64,000 bases of DNA from Hydrogenophaga sp. RAC07. Lineage in GTDB: Bacteria > Pseudomonadota > Gammaproteobacteria > Burkholderiales > Burkholderiaceae_C. The position numbers were made by a program, and so were the translations under genes. The notes below the pieces were generated by a model. It was not told where the DNA came from and ran no database searches. It was given only the letters and a program-made list of their open reading frames with translations. The DNA is taken from NCBI RefSeq assembly GCF_001713375.1, contig NZ_CP016449.1, forward strand, positions 248,001 through 312,000, given 5' to 3'. Positions 41,720 to 51,149 of this stretch are shown piece by piece; positions within the stretch are counted from its first letter, which is position 1, and the number at the start of each line of letters is the position of its first letter.

Positions 41720-42844
41720 ATGCCGTTGGAAACCTTCAAGTCGTCCGATTCGCTGACCATGGGCGTGGAGCTCGAACTGCAGCTCGTCAACACCTACGAC
41801 CTCGATCTCTCCAGCAGCGCCAACGATTTGCTGGAGCTGCTCAAGCGCAAGCCGTTTCCGGGTGTGGTCACGCCCGAGATGACACAAAGCATGATCGAAA
41901 TCGCCACCGACGTGCAGCGCGAACACGGTCCGCTGCTGGCGCAACTCCAGCAGATCCGCGACACGCTGGTGCGCGCCGGTGACCGGCTCAACATCGAGAT
42001 CGCCGGCGGGGGCACGCACCCGTTCCAGCGCTGGTTCGAACAGCGCATTTTTTCCAAACCGCGTTTCCAGGAGCTCTCGGGCCTGTACGGCTACCTGGCC
42101 AAGCAGTTCACCGTGTTCGGTCAGCACGTGCACATCGGCTGCTCCAACGCCGACGAGGCGCTGTTCCTGCTGCACTCGCTCAACCGCTACGTACCGCACT
42201 TCATTGCGCTGTCGGCCTCGTCGCCGTTTTCTCAGGGCGTGGACACGCTTTTCGATTCGGCGCGGCTGAACTCGGTGTTCGCATTTCCCTTGAGCGGCCG
42301 AGCGCCCTTCGTGCTCAGTTGGGAAGAGTTTGCCAACGTGTACTTCACCAAGATGGAGAGCACCGGCGTGGTCAAGTCCATGAAGGACTTTTACTGGGAC
42401 ATCCGACCCAAGCCCGAGTACGGCACGATCGAACTGCGCGTGTGCGACACACCGCTCACGGTGGAGCGCGCCGCGGGTCTTGCGTGTTACTTGCAGGCGC
42501 TGTGCCGCCACCTGCTGGAGCGCAACGAGCCGCCGCCCGAAGAAGACGATTACCTCGTCTACACCTACAACCGTTTCCAGGCCTGCCGCTTCGGTCTGGA
42601 CGGCATGATGGTCAATCCCAAGACGCGCGAGCAGATCAGCATCCGCGAAGACATTCTGGCCACGCTGCGCAGAACAGCGCCGCACGCCCAGTCGCTCAAC
42701 TCCATGGCCGCGCTCGACGAGATCGAGCGCACCGCCGGCCGCGTGGGCAACCACGCCACCTACCTGCGCAACCAGTACAAGGAGAGTGGCAGCGTGCAGG
42801 CCGTGGTGCGCGCCAGCGTGGAGGCCCTGCGAACCGGGCCGTGA
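41720..42844 (+). CDS. ybdK: YbdK-family carboxylate-amine ligase (GCS2-like)
   Basis: 374-residue ATP-grasp-like enzyme of the glutamate-cysteine ligase type 2 family. Motifs: [49 protein letters not shown], and [20 protein letters not shown]. coli YbdK has weak gamma-glutamylcysteine synthetase activity, and the true substrate of most members is unknown. It is coupled with the antiporter gene (3-bp gap). Confidence 0.9.
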   Translation: MPLETFKSSDSLTMGVELELQLVNTYDLDLSSSANDLLELLKRKPFPGVVTPEMTQSMIEIATDVQREHGPLLAQLQQIRDTLVRAGDRLNIEIAGGGTHPFQRWFEQRIFSKPRFQELSGLYGYLAKQFTVFGQHVHIGCSNADEALFLLHSLNRYVPHFIALSASSPFSQGVDTLFDSARLNSVFAFPLSGRAPFVLSWEEFANVYFTKMESTGVVKSMKDFYWDIRPKPEYGTIELRVCDTPLTVERAAGLACYLQALCRHLLERNEPPPEEDDYLVYTYNRFQACRFGLDGMMVNPKTREQISIREDILATLRRTAPHAQSLNSMAALDEIERTAGRVGNHATYLRNQYKESGSVQAVVRASVEALRTGP

Positions 42845-43022
42845 TGCACCGGGTCGTGACTTTGTTCACGTCGGGCGTGTAGGTGTCCCGGACGCCGTGT
42901 CAGGCAACTTCTTACAGCGGGAATGGGGCTGCGCCGACTTAACGGCTCGAGGGGCCGCGAATACAGTTTGTTTCATCGACACCCGATTTGAAACATCCAC
43001 CGCATTCCCCCAGGAGCCCACC

Positions 43023-43277
43023 ATGTCCACCACGTCCAGCCGCCTCAACCCCTTCGTCCTCATGCTCGATCCGGAAGCCGTGATCCACGCCATGGAGACC
43101 AGTGCCAACCTGCGCGGCCTGCGCCAGCGCGTCTGCCGCCCGCTGGACAAGCCCCTGATCCCCAAGATTTTTGATGCCGCCCGCGACTTCGACGCCGTGA
43201 TCGAGGCCGAAGAGTTCATGGACTCGGGCGCCGAGCTGTACATGGACGCCCAGCCAGCGCTGCAGACGGTTCATTGA
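43023..43277 (+). CDS. Conserved-type small hypothetical protein
   Basis: 84-residue cytoplasmic protein starting MSTTSSRLNPFVLMLDPEAV. It is preceded by a clear CCCAGGAG ribosome-binding site. It contains a basic segment (LRGLRQRVCRPLDKP) and an acidic C-terminal half (IEAEEFMDSGAELYMDAQ). No family was recognised. Codon use is like its neighbours, and a 178-bp upstream gap leaves room for its own promoter. It converges on the NodJ-like gene with 3 bp between stops. Confidence 0.7.
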   Translation: MSTTSSRLNPFVLMLDPEAVIHAMETSANLRGLRQRVCRPLDKPLIPKIFDAARDFDAVIEAEEFMDSGAELYMDAQPALQTVH

Positions 43278-43280
43278 CGA

Positions 43281-44114
43281 CTATTTGGCGAAGCGCTTGC
43301 GAGTCAAAGCAAGGGCCAGCCAGAACGCTGCCACGGTGTAGACCAGCAGCACGCCCGCATGCAGCCAAGGCTGCGCAGGCCATTGGTCCATGAAGAGCGG
43401 TCGCACCAGTTCCACCGCGTTGGTCAGCGGCAGCCAGTCGGAGAGGTGGCGCACCACCGCCGGCAATTGTTCCCGCGGAAAGAACACACCGGAGAGAAAC
43501 ATCATCGGTGTGAGGAACAGCGTGAAGTAGTAGGTGAAGAAGTCGTAGCCCTGGGCCAGGGCGTTGAACACCAGGGCAATGCACGAGAACGTGATGCCCA
43601 CCCCCAGCAGCACCGGCCAGGCCAGCAGCAGTTTGGGGGAATGGCTGATGCCCAGCGCGAGCATCACGCCCATGATGGCCGTCACCGAAAACAAGGCCTT
43701 GAAGCCGGCCCACAGCATCTCGGCCAGCACCACGTCGTCCAGGCTCACCGGCGCGTTCATGATGCCGTCCCAGGTTTTCTGCACGTGCATGCGCGAGAAG
43801 GCCGAGTACAGCGCCTCGAAGCTGGCCGCATTCATCGCGCTCATGCAGATGCTGCCGCTGGCGAGAAACAGGATGTAGGGCACGGCCACCGCACCTTGCG
43901 GCGTGTTGATGGTGACTTGCCCGACCAGCGCACCCATGCCGTAGCCGAACGCCACCAGCCACATGAGCGGCTCGGCGATGTTGCCCACCAGGCTGGGGAT
44001 GGCGAGCTTCTTCCAGACCAGCAGGTTGCGCAGGAAGACCGGCCACCATCGCATTGACACGCGAGGCGGTGACCAATGGGAAGGTGTTGCGGCCAGTGTC
44101 TGTGTGTTCATCAT
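43281..44114 (-). CDS. ABC-2 type exporter permease, NodJ-like
   Basis: 277-residue inner-membrane protein with six hydrophobic segments. NodJ/DRA-family motifs are IAEPLMWLVAFGYGMGALVG, MSAMNAASFEALYSAFSRM and FLTPMMFLSGVFFPREQLP. It pairs with the preceding NodI-like ATPase; the permease ATG follows the ATPase TAG directly. NodIJ exports lipo-chitooligosaccharides in rhizobia, but relatives in beta-proteobacteria are general exporters of unknown substrate. Confidence 0.88.
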   Translation of the reverse strand: MMNTQTLAATPSHWSPPRVSMRWWPVFLRNLLVWKKLAIPSLVGNIAEPLMWLVAFGYGMGALVGQVTINTPQGAVAVPYILFLASGSICMSAMNAASFEALYSAFSRMHVQKTWDGIMNAPVSLDDVVLAEMLWAGFKALFSVTAIMGVMLALGISHSPKLLLAWPVLLGVGITFSCIALVFNALAQGYDFFTYYFTLFLTPMMFLSGVFFPREQLPAVVRHLSDWLPLTNAVELVRPLFMDQWPAQPWLHAGVLLVYTVAAFWLALALTRKRFAK

Positions 44115-45050
44115 CTACCCGTCTTCTCGAATTTGCCGGCCCGTGAGCTTGAGGAACAGGTCCTCCAGGTTCGCCGGCCGGTGCAGCGTGCGCAGTTGCG
44201 GGTGTGCGCCCAGCGCTGCGAGCAATGGCATGGCCTGCGCGGTGTAGAAAAACACCGTCTCGCCGCTCACCTCCACCCGCGCGGCCAGTGCACGGATCGA
44301 TGCGTGTTCATCGGCGTGCGCAATGGCCAGCGCGCCCTGGCCATACACCTCCACCACGTCCGGCTCCAGGTGCTGCGCAATCAGTTCGCGGGGCTTGCCT
44401 TCGGCGATCTTGCGGCCGTGGTCCAGCACCAGCAGGCGCGAGCACAGGCGCTCGGCTTCGTCCATGAAGTGCGTGGTCAGCAAGATGCTCTTGCCCTGCT
44501 GCAACAGCAGTTGCAGGCGCTCCCACATCAGGTGACGCGCCTGCGGGTCCAGGCCGGTGGTGGGCTCGTCGAGCATCAGCAGCTTGGGGTCGTTCACCAG
44601 CGCGCGCGCCAGCGACAGGCGGCGCTTCATGCCGCCCGAGAGTTCACCCGGTTTGGCCTGCGCCTTGTGCGAGAGCGCGGCGAATTCGAGCAGTTGTGGA
44701 ATGCGTGCGCGCACCTGGGCCGCCGGCAGACCGAAAAAGCGGCCATAGACCAGCAGGTTCTCGGCGCAGTCGAAGTCGGGGTCCAGCGTGTCCATCTGGC
44801 TCACCACCCCGAGCTGCGACTTGATGGCCAGCGCGTCGCGCGGCATGTCCAGTCCAAATGCGGTGATGGTGCCGGTGTCGGGTGCGGTCAAACCCAGACA
44901 CATGCGGATGGTGGTGGTCTTGCCCGCGCCGTTGGGCCCGATCACGCCCAGGCACTCACCGGGCTCGATGGCAAAACTCAGGTCGTTCACCACCGTGCTG
45001 TCGCCATAGCGTTTGAGGAGGTTGCGGCATTCAAACAAGGCTTGCGTCAT
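44115..45050 (-). CDS. ABC-2 exporter ATP-binding protein, NodI-like
   Basis: 311-residue ABC ATPase with Walker A GPNGAGKTTTIRMCL, Q-loop LGVVSQMDTLDPDF, signature LSGGMKRRLSLARAL, Walker B LLMLDEPTTGLDPQ and H-loop LLTTHFMDEAERL. The C-terminal extension (residues 230-311) is typical of NodI/DrrA exporters. It is divergent from psd with 98 bp between starts. Confidence 0.9.
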   Translation of the reverse strand: MTQALFECRNLLKRYGDSTVVNDLSFAIEPGECLGVIGPNGAGKTTTIRMCLGLTAPDTGTITAFGLDMPRDALAIKSQLGVVSQMDTLDPDFDCAENLLVYGRFFGLPAAQVRARIPQLLEFAALSHKAQAKPGELSGGMKRRLSLARALVNDPKLLMLDEPTTGLDPQARHLMWERLQLLLQQGKSILLTTHFMDEAERLCSRLLVLDHGRKIAEGKPRELIAQHLEPDVVEVYGQGALAIAHADEHASIRALAARVEVSGETVFFYTAQAMPLLAALGAHPQLRTLHRPANLEDLFLKLTGRQIREDG

Positions 45051-45148
45051 GGTGCGGGATTGTGCCCGCCCAAGCGGGGCCCAAGGGGGTCGACCCCTAC
45101 AATGCGGGGCTGCCCGTCAGGGTCTTGTCTCCACGCTTTCACCCACCC

Positions 45149-46000
45149 ATGTCCCTCGCCGTTTCCCTGCAATACCTCTTCCCGAAGCGTGCGCTCACCG
45201 AACTTGGAGGCTGGGTGGCCAACGGCCGCTGGGGCGCCATCACGCAGTGGATCATCCGCCGCTTCATTCGCAAGTACGGCGTGAACATGGCCGAAGCCGC
45301 GAACCCGGACCCCACCGCCTACGGCAATTTCAACGAGTTCTTCACGCGTGCCTTGAAGCCTGGCGCGCGCCCGCTGGCCGACGCCGCCTTTGTGTGCCCG
45401 GTGGACGGCGCGATCAGCCAGTTCGGCGTGATCGCACGCGACCAGATCTACCAGGCCAAGGGCCATACCTACAGCACACGTGCGCTGGTCGGTGGCGACG
45501 CCGAGCTGGCGGGCCTGTTCGACCATGGCGCGTTCGCCACCATCTACCTCAGCCCCAAGGACTACCACCGCATCCACATGCCGGCCGGTGGCCGCCTGCG
45601 CCAGATGATCCATGTGCCGGGCGACCTTTTCTCGGTGAACCCGGCCACGGCGCAGGGCGTGCCCGGCCTGTTCGCGCGCAACGAGCGCGTGGTGTGTGTG
45701 TTTGACCTGCAGGTGGGTGAGACCACCGTGCCGTTTGTGCAGGTGCTGGTGGGCGCCACCATCGTGGGCAGCATGGCCACCACCTGGCACGGTGTGGTGA
45801 ACCCGCCGCGCCCGGGTCAGGTGCGCACCTGGAACTACGACGACGCGCCGGTGGACTTTGCGCGCGGCGACGAGATGGGCCGCTTCCTGCTCGGCTCCAC
45901 CGTGGTGCTGCTCTGGCCGCGCGACACCGTCAGCTTCAACCCCGACTGGGCGCCCGGCAACACCGTGCGCCTGGGCGAAGCCATGGCCAACGCCCTCTGA
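45149..46000 (+). CDS. psd: Phosphatidylserine decarboxylase
   Basis: 283-residue PSD type I proenzyme with [27 protein letters not shown], and [15 protein letters not shown]. The self-cleavage motif LGST near the C-terminus produces the pyruvoyl cofactor on the small subunit. It makes phosphatidylethanolamine at the inner membrane. The ATG at 45149 was chosen because homology starts there. purT follows after 25 bp. Confidence 0.95.
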   Translation: MSLAVSLQYLFPKRALTELGGWVANGRWGAITQWIIRRFIRKYGVNMAEAANPDPTAYGNFNEFFTRALKPGARPLADAAFVCPVDGAISQFGVIARDQIYQAKGHTYSTRALVGGDAELAGLFDHGAFATIYLSPKDYHRIHMPAGGRLRQMIHVPGDLFSVNPATAQGVPGLFARNERVVCVFDLQVGETTVPFVQVLVGATIVGSMATTWHGVVNPPRPGQVRTWNYDDAPVDFARGDEMGRFLLGSTVVLLWPRDTVSFNPDWAPGNTVRLGEAMANAL

Positions 46001-46025
46001 ATTTCTTTCTTCCTGGAGCCCCCAC

Positions 46026-47228
46026 ATGACCACGCTCGGCACCCCGCTGTCCCCTTCGGCCACCAAGGTCATGCTGCTCGGCTCGGGCGAACTCGGCAAG
46101 GAGGTGCTGATCGCGCTGCAGCGCCTGGGGGTGGAAACCATCGCGGTGGACCGCTACGAGAACGCACCCGGTCAGCAGGTGGCGCACCACGCGCGCACCA
46201 TCACCATGAGCGATCCGTCGCAACTCAAGTCGCTGATCGAGGCCGAACGCCCGCACCTGGTGGTGCCCGAGATCGAAGCCATTGCAACGCCCATGCTGCA
46301 GGAGCTGGAAGCCGCCGGTGTGGTGCGTGTGATTCCCACGGCGCGCGCCGCGCGCCTGACCATGGACCGCGAGGGCATTCGCCGCCTGGCGGCCGAGACG
46401 CTGGGCCTGCCTACCAGCCCCTACCAATTTTGCGATTCGCTGGAAGAACTGCAGGCCGCGATTGATGGTGGTATTGGTTATCCCTGCATCGTCAAGCCGG
46501 TGATGAGCAGCAGCGGCAAGGGCCAGAGCAAGATCGATGGCCCGGCCGACGTGCAAAAGGCCTGGGACCACGCCATGTCGGGTGGCCGCGTGGGCCCGGG
46601 CCGCATCATCGTGGAAGGTTTCATCGACTTCGACTACGAAATCACCCAGCTCACCGTGCGAGCGCTCGGTGCCGACGGGCAGATCGAAACCCATTTCTGC
46701 GACCCCATCGGCCATGTGCAGGTGAGCGGTGACTACGTGGAGAGCTGGCAGCCGCATCCCATGACGCCGGCGGCGCTGGCCGAGTCGCGCCGCGTGGCCC
46801 AGGCCGTGACCGACGACCTCGGTGGTCAGGGGCTCTATGGCGTGGAGCTGTTCGTCAAAGGCGACCAGGTCTGGTTCAGCGAGGTGAGCCCGCGCCCGCA
46901 CGACACCGGCATGGTGACCATGATCACGCAGTGGCAGAACGAGTTTGAACTGCACGCGCGCGCCATCCTGGGCCTGCCCGTGAGCACCGCGCTCAAGAGC
47001 CCGGGCGCCAGCGCCGTGATCTACGGCGGCATGGACGCCACCGGCATCGCCTTCGACGGTATGGACGACGCCCTGCGTGTGCCGCAGACCGAAGTGCGCC
47101 TGTTCGGCAAACCCGAGAGTTTCACCAAGCGCCGCATGGGCGTGGCGCTGGCGTTCGACGCCGACGTGGAAACGGCGCGCACGCGCGCCAAGCAGGCCGC
47201 TGCGCTGGTGAAGCCGCGCGCCGCCTGA
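46026..47228 (+). CDS. purT: Formate-dependent phosphoribosylglycinamide formyltransferase
   Basis: 400-residue ATP-grasp enzyme of purine synthesis (step 3, formate + ATP + GAR). N-terminal [20 protein letters not shown]; central [17 protein letters not shown] (ATP loop); C-terminal [19 protein letters not shown]. Length is normal (E. coli 392). A CCTGGAG ribosome-binding site is present. It is co-oriented and close to psd. Confidence 0.96.
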   Translation: MTTLGTPLSPSATKVMLLGSGELGKEVLIALQRLGVETIAVDRYENAPGQQVAHHARTITMSDPSQLKSLIEAERPHLVVPEIEAIATPMLQELEAAGVVRVIPTARAARLTMDREGIRRLAAETLGLPTSPYQFCDSLEELQAAIDGGIGYPCIVKPVMSSSGKGQSKIDGPADVQKAWDHAMSGGRVGPGRIIVEGFIDFDYEITQLTVRALGADGQIETHFCDPIGHVQVSGDYVESWQPHPMTPAALAESRRVAQAVTDDLGGQGLYGVELFVKGDQVWFSEVSPRPHDTGMVTMITQWQNEFELHARAILGLPVSTALKSPGASAVIYGGMDATGIAFDGMDDALRVPQTEVRLFGKPESFTKRRMGVALAFDADVETARTRAKQAAALVKPRAA

Positions 47229-47235
47229 CGCGTGT

Positions 47236-48003
47236 TCAGTGCAGGGCGCTGGCCGCTGTGCGGACGATGTCCTGCTCCACCTCACCGCCGTTGAGCGACA
47301 CCGTGCGCTGGGCCCAGTGGCCGGCGCTGGCCTGCTGGGTCACCAGCACCACCGTGATCAGGTGCTCCGTGTTGAGCGTGCGCAGCAGACCGCCGATGTG
47401 CGGGCACAAGGGTTGGTCCGAGGGCCGGCTGGCGCTGTCCACCAGCAACACGCTGGGGTTGCACACCAGGGCACGCGCAATGGCGGCCTTGCCATGCTGC
47501 GTCCTGTCCAGCTCGTCGGGCATCTTGTGGCCTTGGTCTTCCAGACCCACCAAGGCCAGCGCGCGCATGGCGGCCGAGTGGCAACGCTCGGCCGACAGGC
47601 CACGGTACATCAAGGGCAGGGCCACGTTGCCTTGCAAGGATGTGCTGCGCAGCAAATGGAACTCTTGTGGCACGAAACCGAAAAAGCGCCGCCGCAGCCA
47701 CAGGCGCTGCTCGGTCGACAGGGACTGTTCCGGCACGCCTTGAAAGCGGTAGCCGCCGCTGGTGGGTGCTTCCAGCAGGCCCAGCATCTTCATCAAGGCC
47801 GATTTGCCCGATCCGCTGGGCCCGACGATGGCGGCGAACTCGCCCCGGTGGATGTCCAGATCGACCGAGCGCAAGGCTTCGCGGGGGCTGCTGCCCTTGT
47901 CGTAGAGCTTGCCCGCGCCCGTCAGGCGCATCAGCGGCAGTGACGCCGTTGGCCGGGTTGCGGGTGGTTGCTTCATGTCCGAGATATTGAAGTCAAGGTT
48001 CAT
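47236..48003 (-). CDS. Orphan MacB/LolD-like ABC ATPase with eroded catalytic motifs
   Basis: 255-residue ABC-type protein. The Walker A motif is intact (GPSGSGKSALMKML) and the Q-loop is present (FGFVPQEFHLL). The signature is degenerate (LDRTQHG for LSGGQ), Walker B lacks the catalytic Glu (LLVDSASRPSDQ for LLADEPTGxLD), and the H-loop His is replaced (VLVTQQAS). The flanking LolD/MacB framework is otherwise well preserved (AAIARALVCNPSV). There is no permease gene nearby. It may bind but hardly hydrolyse ATP, act as a regulatory subunit, or be a decaying gene. A second Met at 47976 is an alternative start. Divergent from the DUF3455 lipoprotein gene. Confidence 0.75.
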   Translation of the reverse strand: MNLDFNISDMKQPPATRPTASLPLMRLTGAGKLYDKGSSPREALRSVDLDIHRGEFAAIVGPSGSGKSALMKMLGLLEAPTSGGYRFQGVPEQSLSTEQRLWLRRRFFGFVPQEFHLLRSTSLQGNVALPLMYRGLSAERCHSAAMRALALVGLEDQGHKMPDELDRTQHGKAAIARALVCNPSVLLVDSASRPSDQPLCPHIGGLLRTLNTEHLITVVLVTQQASAGHWAQRTVSLNGGEVEQDIVRTAASALH

Positions 48004-48171
48004 GGGGCGCAGCTTACGCAGTGCCTTCGGTTCACTCCGTTCGGAGCCGTACGCATGCGCGTAAATTTTTTTTCGGGTCGGGTGCATCCAGATGCCGTTC
48101 TGGGGCGTAGTGGTAGCAGTGGCGTTGAATTTGCGCCGCTGCCCACAAACCACTTCCGAGGAGTTTTCCCC

Positions 48172-48714
48172 ATGATGATCAAGTCCACCCTGGCCGCCGC
48201 TGCCGCCCTTGCCCTGACCGCCTGCGCCACCGGCCCCGCGCCCATGATGTATTCGCAAGCCATGCTGCCCGCCTCGGTGCAGGTGCCCATGGGCCACAAA
48301 GTGGTCATGGAAACCGTGGGCGCTGGCGACATCACCTACGAATGCCGCGCCAAGGCCAACATGGCCGGCCAGTTCGAATGGGTCTTCGTCGGTCCCGATG
48401 CCAAGCTGATGGACCGCGCCGGCAAACAAGTGGGCACCTACTATGGCCCCCCCGCCACCTGGCAGAGCAACGACGGCTCCAAGTTCACCGGCACGCAAGT
48501 GGCCGTGGCCCCGGCCGGCGCCGGTGCCATCCCGCTGCAGCTGGTGAAAGCCAACCCCGCCATGGGCATGGGCGCCATGACCGGTGTGACCTATGTGCAG
48601 CGCGTGGCCACCGTGGGTGGTGTTGCGCCGGCCATGGCCTGTGGTGCCACCAACATGGGCAGCAAGCAGATCGTGAAGTACCAGGCCGACTACATCTTCT
48701 ACAAGGCCGTCTGA
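48172..48714 (+). CDS. DUF3455 family lipoprotein
   Basis: 180-residue envelope protein with a short lipoprotein signal (IKSTLAAAAALALTAC, lipobox LTAC). The body is rich in Gly/Ala/Met. DUF3455-like segments are DITYECRAKANMAGQFEW, GTYYGPPATWQSNDGSKF and TYVQRVATVGGVAP. The function is unknown. A GAGGAG ribosome-binding site is present. It lies upstream of an ECF sigma/anti-sigma pair on the same strand and could be a regulon member. Confidence 0.8.
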   Translation: MMIKSTLAAAAALALTACATGPAPMMYSQAMLPASVQVPMGHKVVMETVGAGDITYECRAKANMAGQFEWVFVGPDAKLMDRAGKQVGTYYGPPATWQSNDGSKFTGTQVAVAPAGAGAIPLQLVKANPAMGMGAMTGVTYVQRVATVGGVAPAMACGATNMGSKQIVKYQADYIFYKAV

Positions 48715-48719
48715 TGATC

Positions 48720-48749
48720 GCTGGCCGGCGTCGTGTGGCGCCGGCCAGC
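48720..48749 (+). terminator. Strong hairpin after DUF3455 gene (no U tract)
   Basis: GCTGGCCGGCG-TCGTGTGG-CGCCGGCCAGC: a perfect 11-bp GC-only-rich stem four bases after the stop codon. No T run follows, so it may be a stability or processing hairpin or a rho-assisted terminator rather than an intrinsic one. Confidence 0.6.
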
Positions 48750-48851
48750 CGGTCGAGGCAGACCCTCGGGTACCATCGTCGGCAACCCTGCCGGGTATCT
48801 CTTCAACGAGGTGCCCGGCGTCCGATCGATCCGCTGGTCCGACCGACGCCC

Positions 48852-49418
48852 GTGCCCTCCCACGATCCCACGCCTTTCGATCACAACGCCGCGCTGGCCG
48901 CTTGCGCGCGCGGCGACCAGGGCGCCCTGCGGCGACTCTACGAACGCGAACACCGCTTCTTGATGGGCGTGGCCCTGCGCATCGTGCGCGACCGCGCCGC
49001 CGCCGAAGACGTGTTGCACGACGCCTTCATGGCGATCTGGAACCGGGCCTCCACTTTCGACCCCAACCGGGGTGAAGGCCGCGGCTGGATGTGCAGCATC
49101 GTGCGCAACGGCGCACTCAGCGCGGTGCGCGCCAATGCCCGCACCGTGTCGGTGGACGAAGAACTTCTCGACGATTTGCAGAACGCCGAACTCCAGGCCG
49201 CACCCGACATGCTCGACGCCTTTTCCATGCGCTCCACGCTGGGGCAGCTCGACCACTGCCTGGAACGGCTCGACGTGGCCAAGCGCAACTGCGTGCTGCT
49301 CGCTTATCTGGACGGATGCACCCACGCCGAGATTGCCGAACGCCTGAGCGCTCCGCTGGGCTCGGTGAAGGCGTGGATCCGCCGGGGCATGGCTTCGCTC
49401 AAGGAGTGTCTGGCATGA
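48852..49418 (+). CDS. ECF-type RNA polymerase sigma factor
   Basis: 188-residue sigma-70 family ECF protein. Region 2: LRRLYEREHRFLMGVALRIV, AAEDVLHDAFMAIWNRA and RGWMCSIVRNGALSAVRA. Region 4: CVLLAYLDGCTHAEIAERL and GSVKAWIRRGMASLKECL. The start is a GTG at 48852. The last bases overlap the anti-sigma start (ATGA), so they are made together. It probably responds to an envelope or oxidative signal; the trigger is unknown. Confidence 0.9.
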   Translation: MPSHDPTPFDHNAALAACARGDQGALRRLYEREHRFLMGVALRIVRDRAAAEDVLHDAFMAIWNRASTFDPNRGEGRGWMCSIVRNGALSAVRANARTVSVDEELLDDLQNAELQAAPDMLDAFSMRSTLGQLDHCLERLDVAKRNCVLLAYLDGCTHAEIAERLSAPLGSVKAWIRRGMASLKECLA

Positions 49419-50119
49419 GCTTGGACCCTCTTCAGCAGCTCGCGGCCGACTACGTGCTCGGCACGCTGTCCGCTGGCCAGCGCATTGAGGTCGAGGAGCG
49501 CCTGCCCAGAGACGCCATGTTGCGCACCGCCGTGCAGCAGTGGGAAGCCAAGCTGCACCCCCTCACGCAACTGGTGGAGCCGGTCGAGCCTTCACCCGCG
49601 CTGTGGCAGCGCATTGAAAAGAGCCTGCCGACGAAACCCCGTGCTGCCCCCGCGGCCGGGCCGGCCGGCTTGAGCCGCTGGTGGCACAGCGTGGCCTTCT
49701 GGCGCTTCGCCGCTGCCACCGGCTTTGCCGCCGCCAGCGTCATGGCCATCGCACCCACGGTGGGACTGTTCGCGCCCGCGCGCCCCCAATACATGGTGGT
49801 GCTGGTGGCCCCGCAAGGCACGGCGCCCGGTTGGGTGGTGCAGGCCAGCAGCCCGCAGCGCCTGAAACTGATTCCCGTGGCGCCCGAGCCCGTGCCCGCG
49901 CAGCGCTCGCTGCAGTTCTGGACCAAGGCCGACAGCTGGAGCGCGCCGGTGTCGCTGGGACTGGTGGAGCCGGGCAAGCCCATCGAGATCCCGCTCGACA
50001 AGCTGCCCCCGATCGAACCCAACCAGCTGTTCGAGATCACGGTCGAGCCCTACAACGGCTCACCCACCGGACGGCCCACCGGGCCGATCCAGTTCATCGG
50101 GCGGTCGGTGCAGCTCTGA
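49415..50119 (+). CDS. RskA-like membrane anti-sigma factor
   Basis: 234-residue anti-sigma protein. The N-terminal cytoplasmic helical sigma-binding region is DPLQQLAADYVLGTLSAGQR. A single transmembrane segment lies near residues 90-115 (FAAATGFAAASVMAIAPTVG). The periplasmic C-terminal RskA/anti-sigma-K domain is PQYMVVLVAPQGTAPGWVV ... GPIQFIGRSVQL. It lacks a zinc-binding HxxxCxxC motif. Coupled to the sigma gene. It overlaps the AbiEii toxin gene tail-to-tail by 26 bp. Confidence 0.87.
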   Translation: MSLDPLQQLAADYVLGTLSAGQRIEVEERLPRDAMLRTAVQQWEAKLHPLTQLVEPVEPSPALWQRIEKSLPTKPRAAPAAGPAGLSRWWHSVAFWRFAAATGFAAASVMAIAPTVGLFAPARPQYMVVLVAPQGTAPGWVVQASSPQRLKLIPVAPEPVPAQRSLQFWTKADSWSAPVSLGLVEPGKPIEIPLDKLPPIEPNQLFEITVEPYNGSPTGRPTGPIQFIGRSVQL

Positions 50120-51149
50120 GTGGCTTGTTCAGGGAGTGCTCGGCCTCAGCCAGTCCGAGCATGAGCTCGGCGAAGGATGGCGGCTCGGACATGAACATCG
50201 GCCGCATCGTTGCATAGTCCCGAGCCAGGGCATCCTGACGCGCTCGAGGTGGAACCAGCCGAAAGCTCCCATGGTGCGCCAGGTCGTAGCGCGCCCAACC
50301 CCGTGCGAACACGCGACTCTTCCAGTCCACCACCCGGTCGCATTGGGCTTTGTCGGCAAGAAATGCGGTGGCCTGTGCATGGCCCAGCAGCTTCACCATG
50401 TCGAAATAGTGGCGCGCATACCGGTCGGGCGTGGGCGACTCGGGTGGGCGGTGAAACTCCGCGTGAAGGATCGTCGCCTTCTCCCAGAAGGTGCGTTGCA
50501 GTGCCAGTGCCGTCACCGTGCAGTTCCATTTTTCAAACAGCTGGGGGAACGCATCGGCCAGCAGCGGGCGCACCGGTTGAACCTCGGTTGGCTGCTGGTC
50601 AGTGAGCGTGCCCAATTCCAGCTTCACCTCGCGCACCACATAGGCGAAGCCGCCAAGCTGCGTGGTGGGGTAGGCGAAATAGATGATGGGCGACTTCGCG
50701 TCCACGTCCAGTTCGTAGCGCAGCCATTGGCCCGTTGGTGCCTTGCCCAGCCGCTGCGCAATGGTCTGCTCCAACAGTGGCAATACCACCGCCTGTGCCT
50801 TCTCGGCGCACAGGCGCTGCATGTCGAGCACCGCTGCGTCGCGCTTGCCTCGGCTGCCCAGCGCATCGAAGGCTGCCGCGTCCGCGCCCACGAACTCGGG
50901 CAGCAGGCAGAGATCGATGTCTTCCGAAAACCGGTCGATCACGCCGAACACTTTGGACAGCGAGGTACCACCCTTGAACACCAGGTGGGGCGCCAACTCG
51001 GAGTTGGCAAAAAGCAGGCCCAGCAACCAGGACACCCAGAAGTCCTTTTCCAGAATCACGGCCTGACCCGCACGTCCCGCCGCTGCTTGTTCGAACGCGA
51101 GCGCTCGACGCTCGGGTGGCAACGCGAGAAAACGCTCGGCCAGATTCAC
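50094..51149 (-). CDS. AbiEii-type nucleotidyltransferase toxin
   Basis: 351-residue protein of the AbiEii/AbiGii family (type IV toxin-antitoxin). The polymerase-beta-like nucleotidyltransferase motif HLVFKGGTSLSKVFGVIDRF is followed by SEDIDLCLL, giving the KGG-S...DxD catalytic pattern. Further family segments are AVILEKDFWVSWLLGLLF and TFWEKATILHAEFHRP. The start is a GTG at 51149 overlapping the antitoxin stop (GTGA). Such toxins transfer nucleotides to cellular RNAs and give phage abortive infection or plasmid stabilisation. All key residues look intact. Confidence 0.85.
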   Translation of the reverse strand: MNLAERFLALPPERRALAFEQAAAGRAGQAVILEKDFWVSWLLGLLFANSELAPHLVFKGGTSLSKVFGVIDRFSEDIDLCLLPEFVGADAAAFDALGSRGKRDAAVLDMQRLCAEKAQAVVLPLLEQTIAQRLGKAPTGQWLRYELDVDAKSPIIYFAYPTTQLGGFAYVVREVKLELGTLTDQQPTEVQPVRPLLADAFPQLFEKWNCTVTALALQRTFWEKATILHAEFHRPPESPTPDRYARHYFDMVKLLGHAQATAFLADKAQCDRVVDWKSRVFARGWARYDLAHHGSFRLVPPRARQDALARDYATMRPMFMSEPPSFAELMLGLAEAEHSLNKPLRAAPTAR

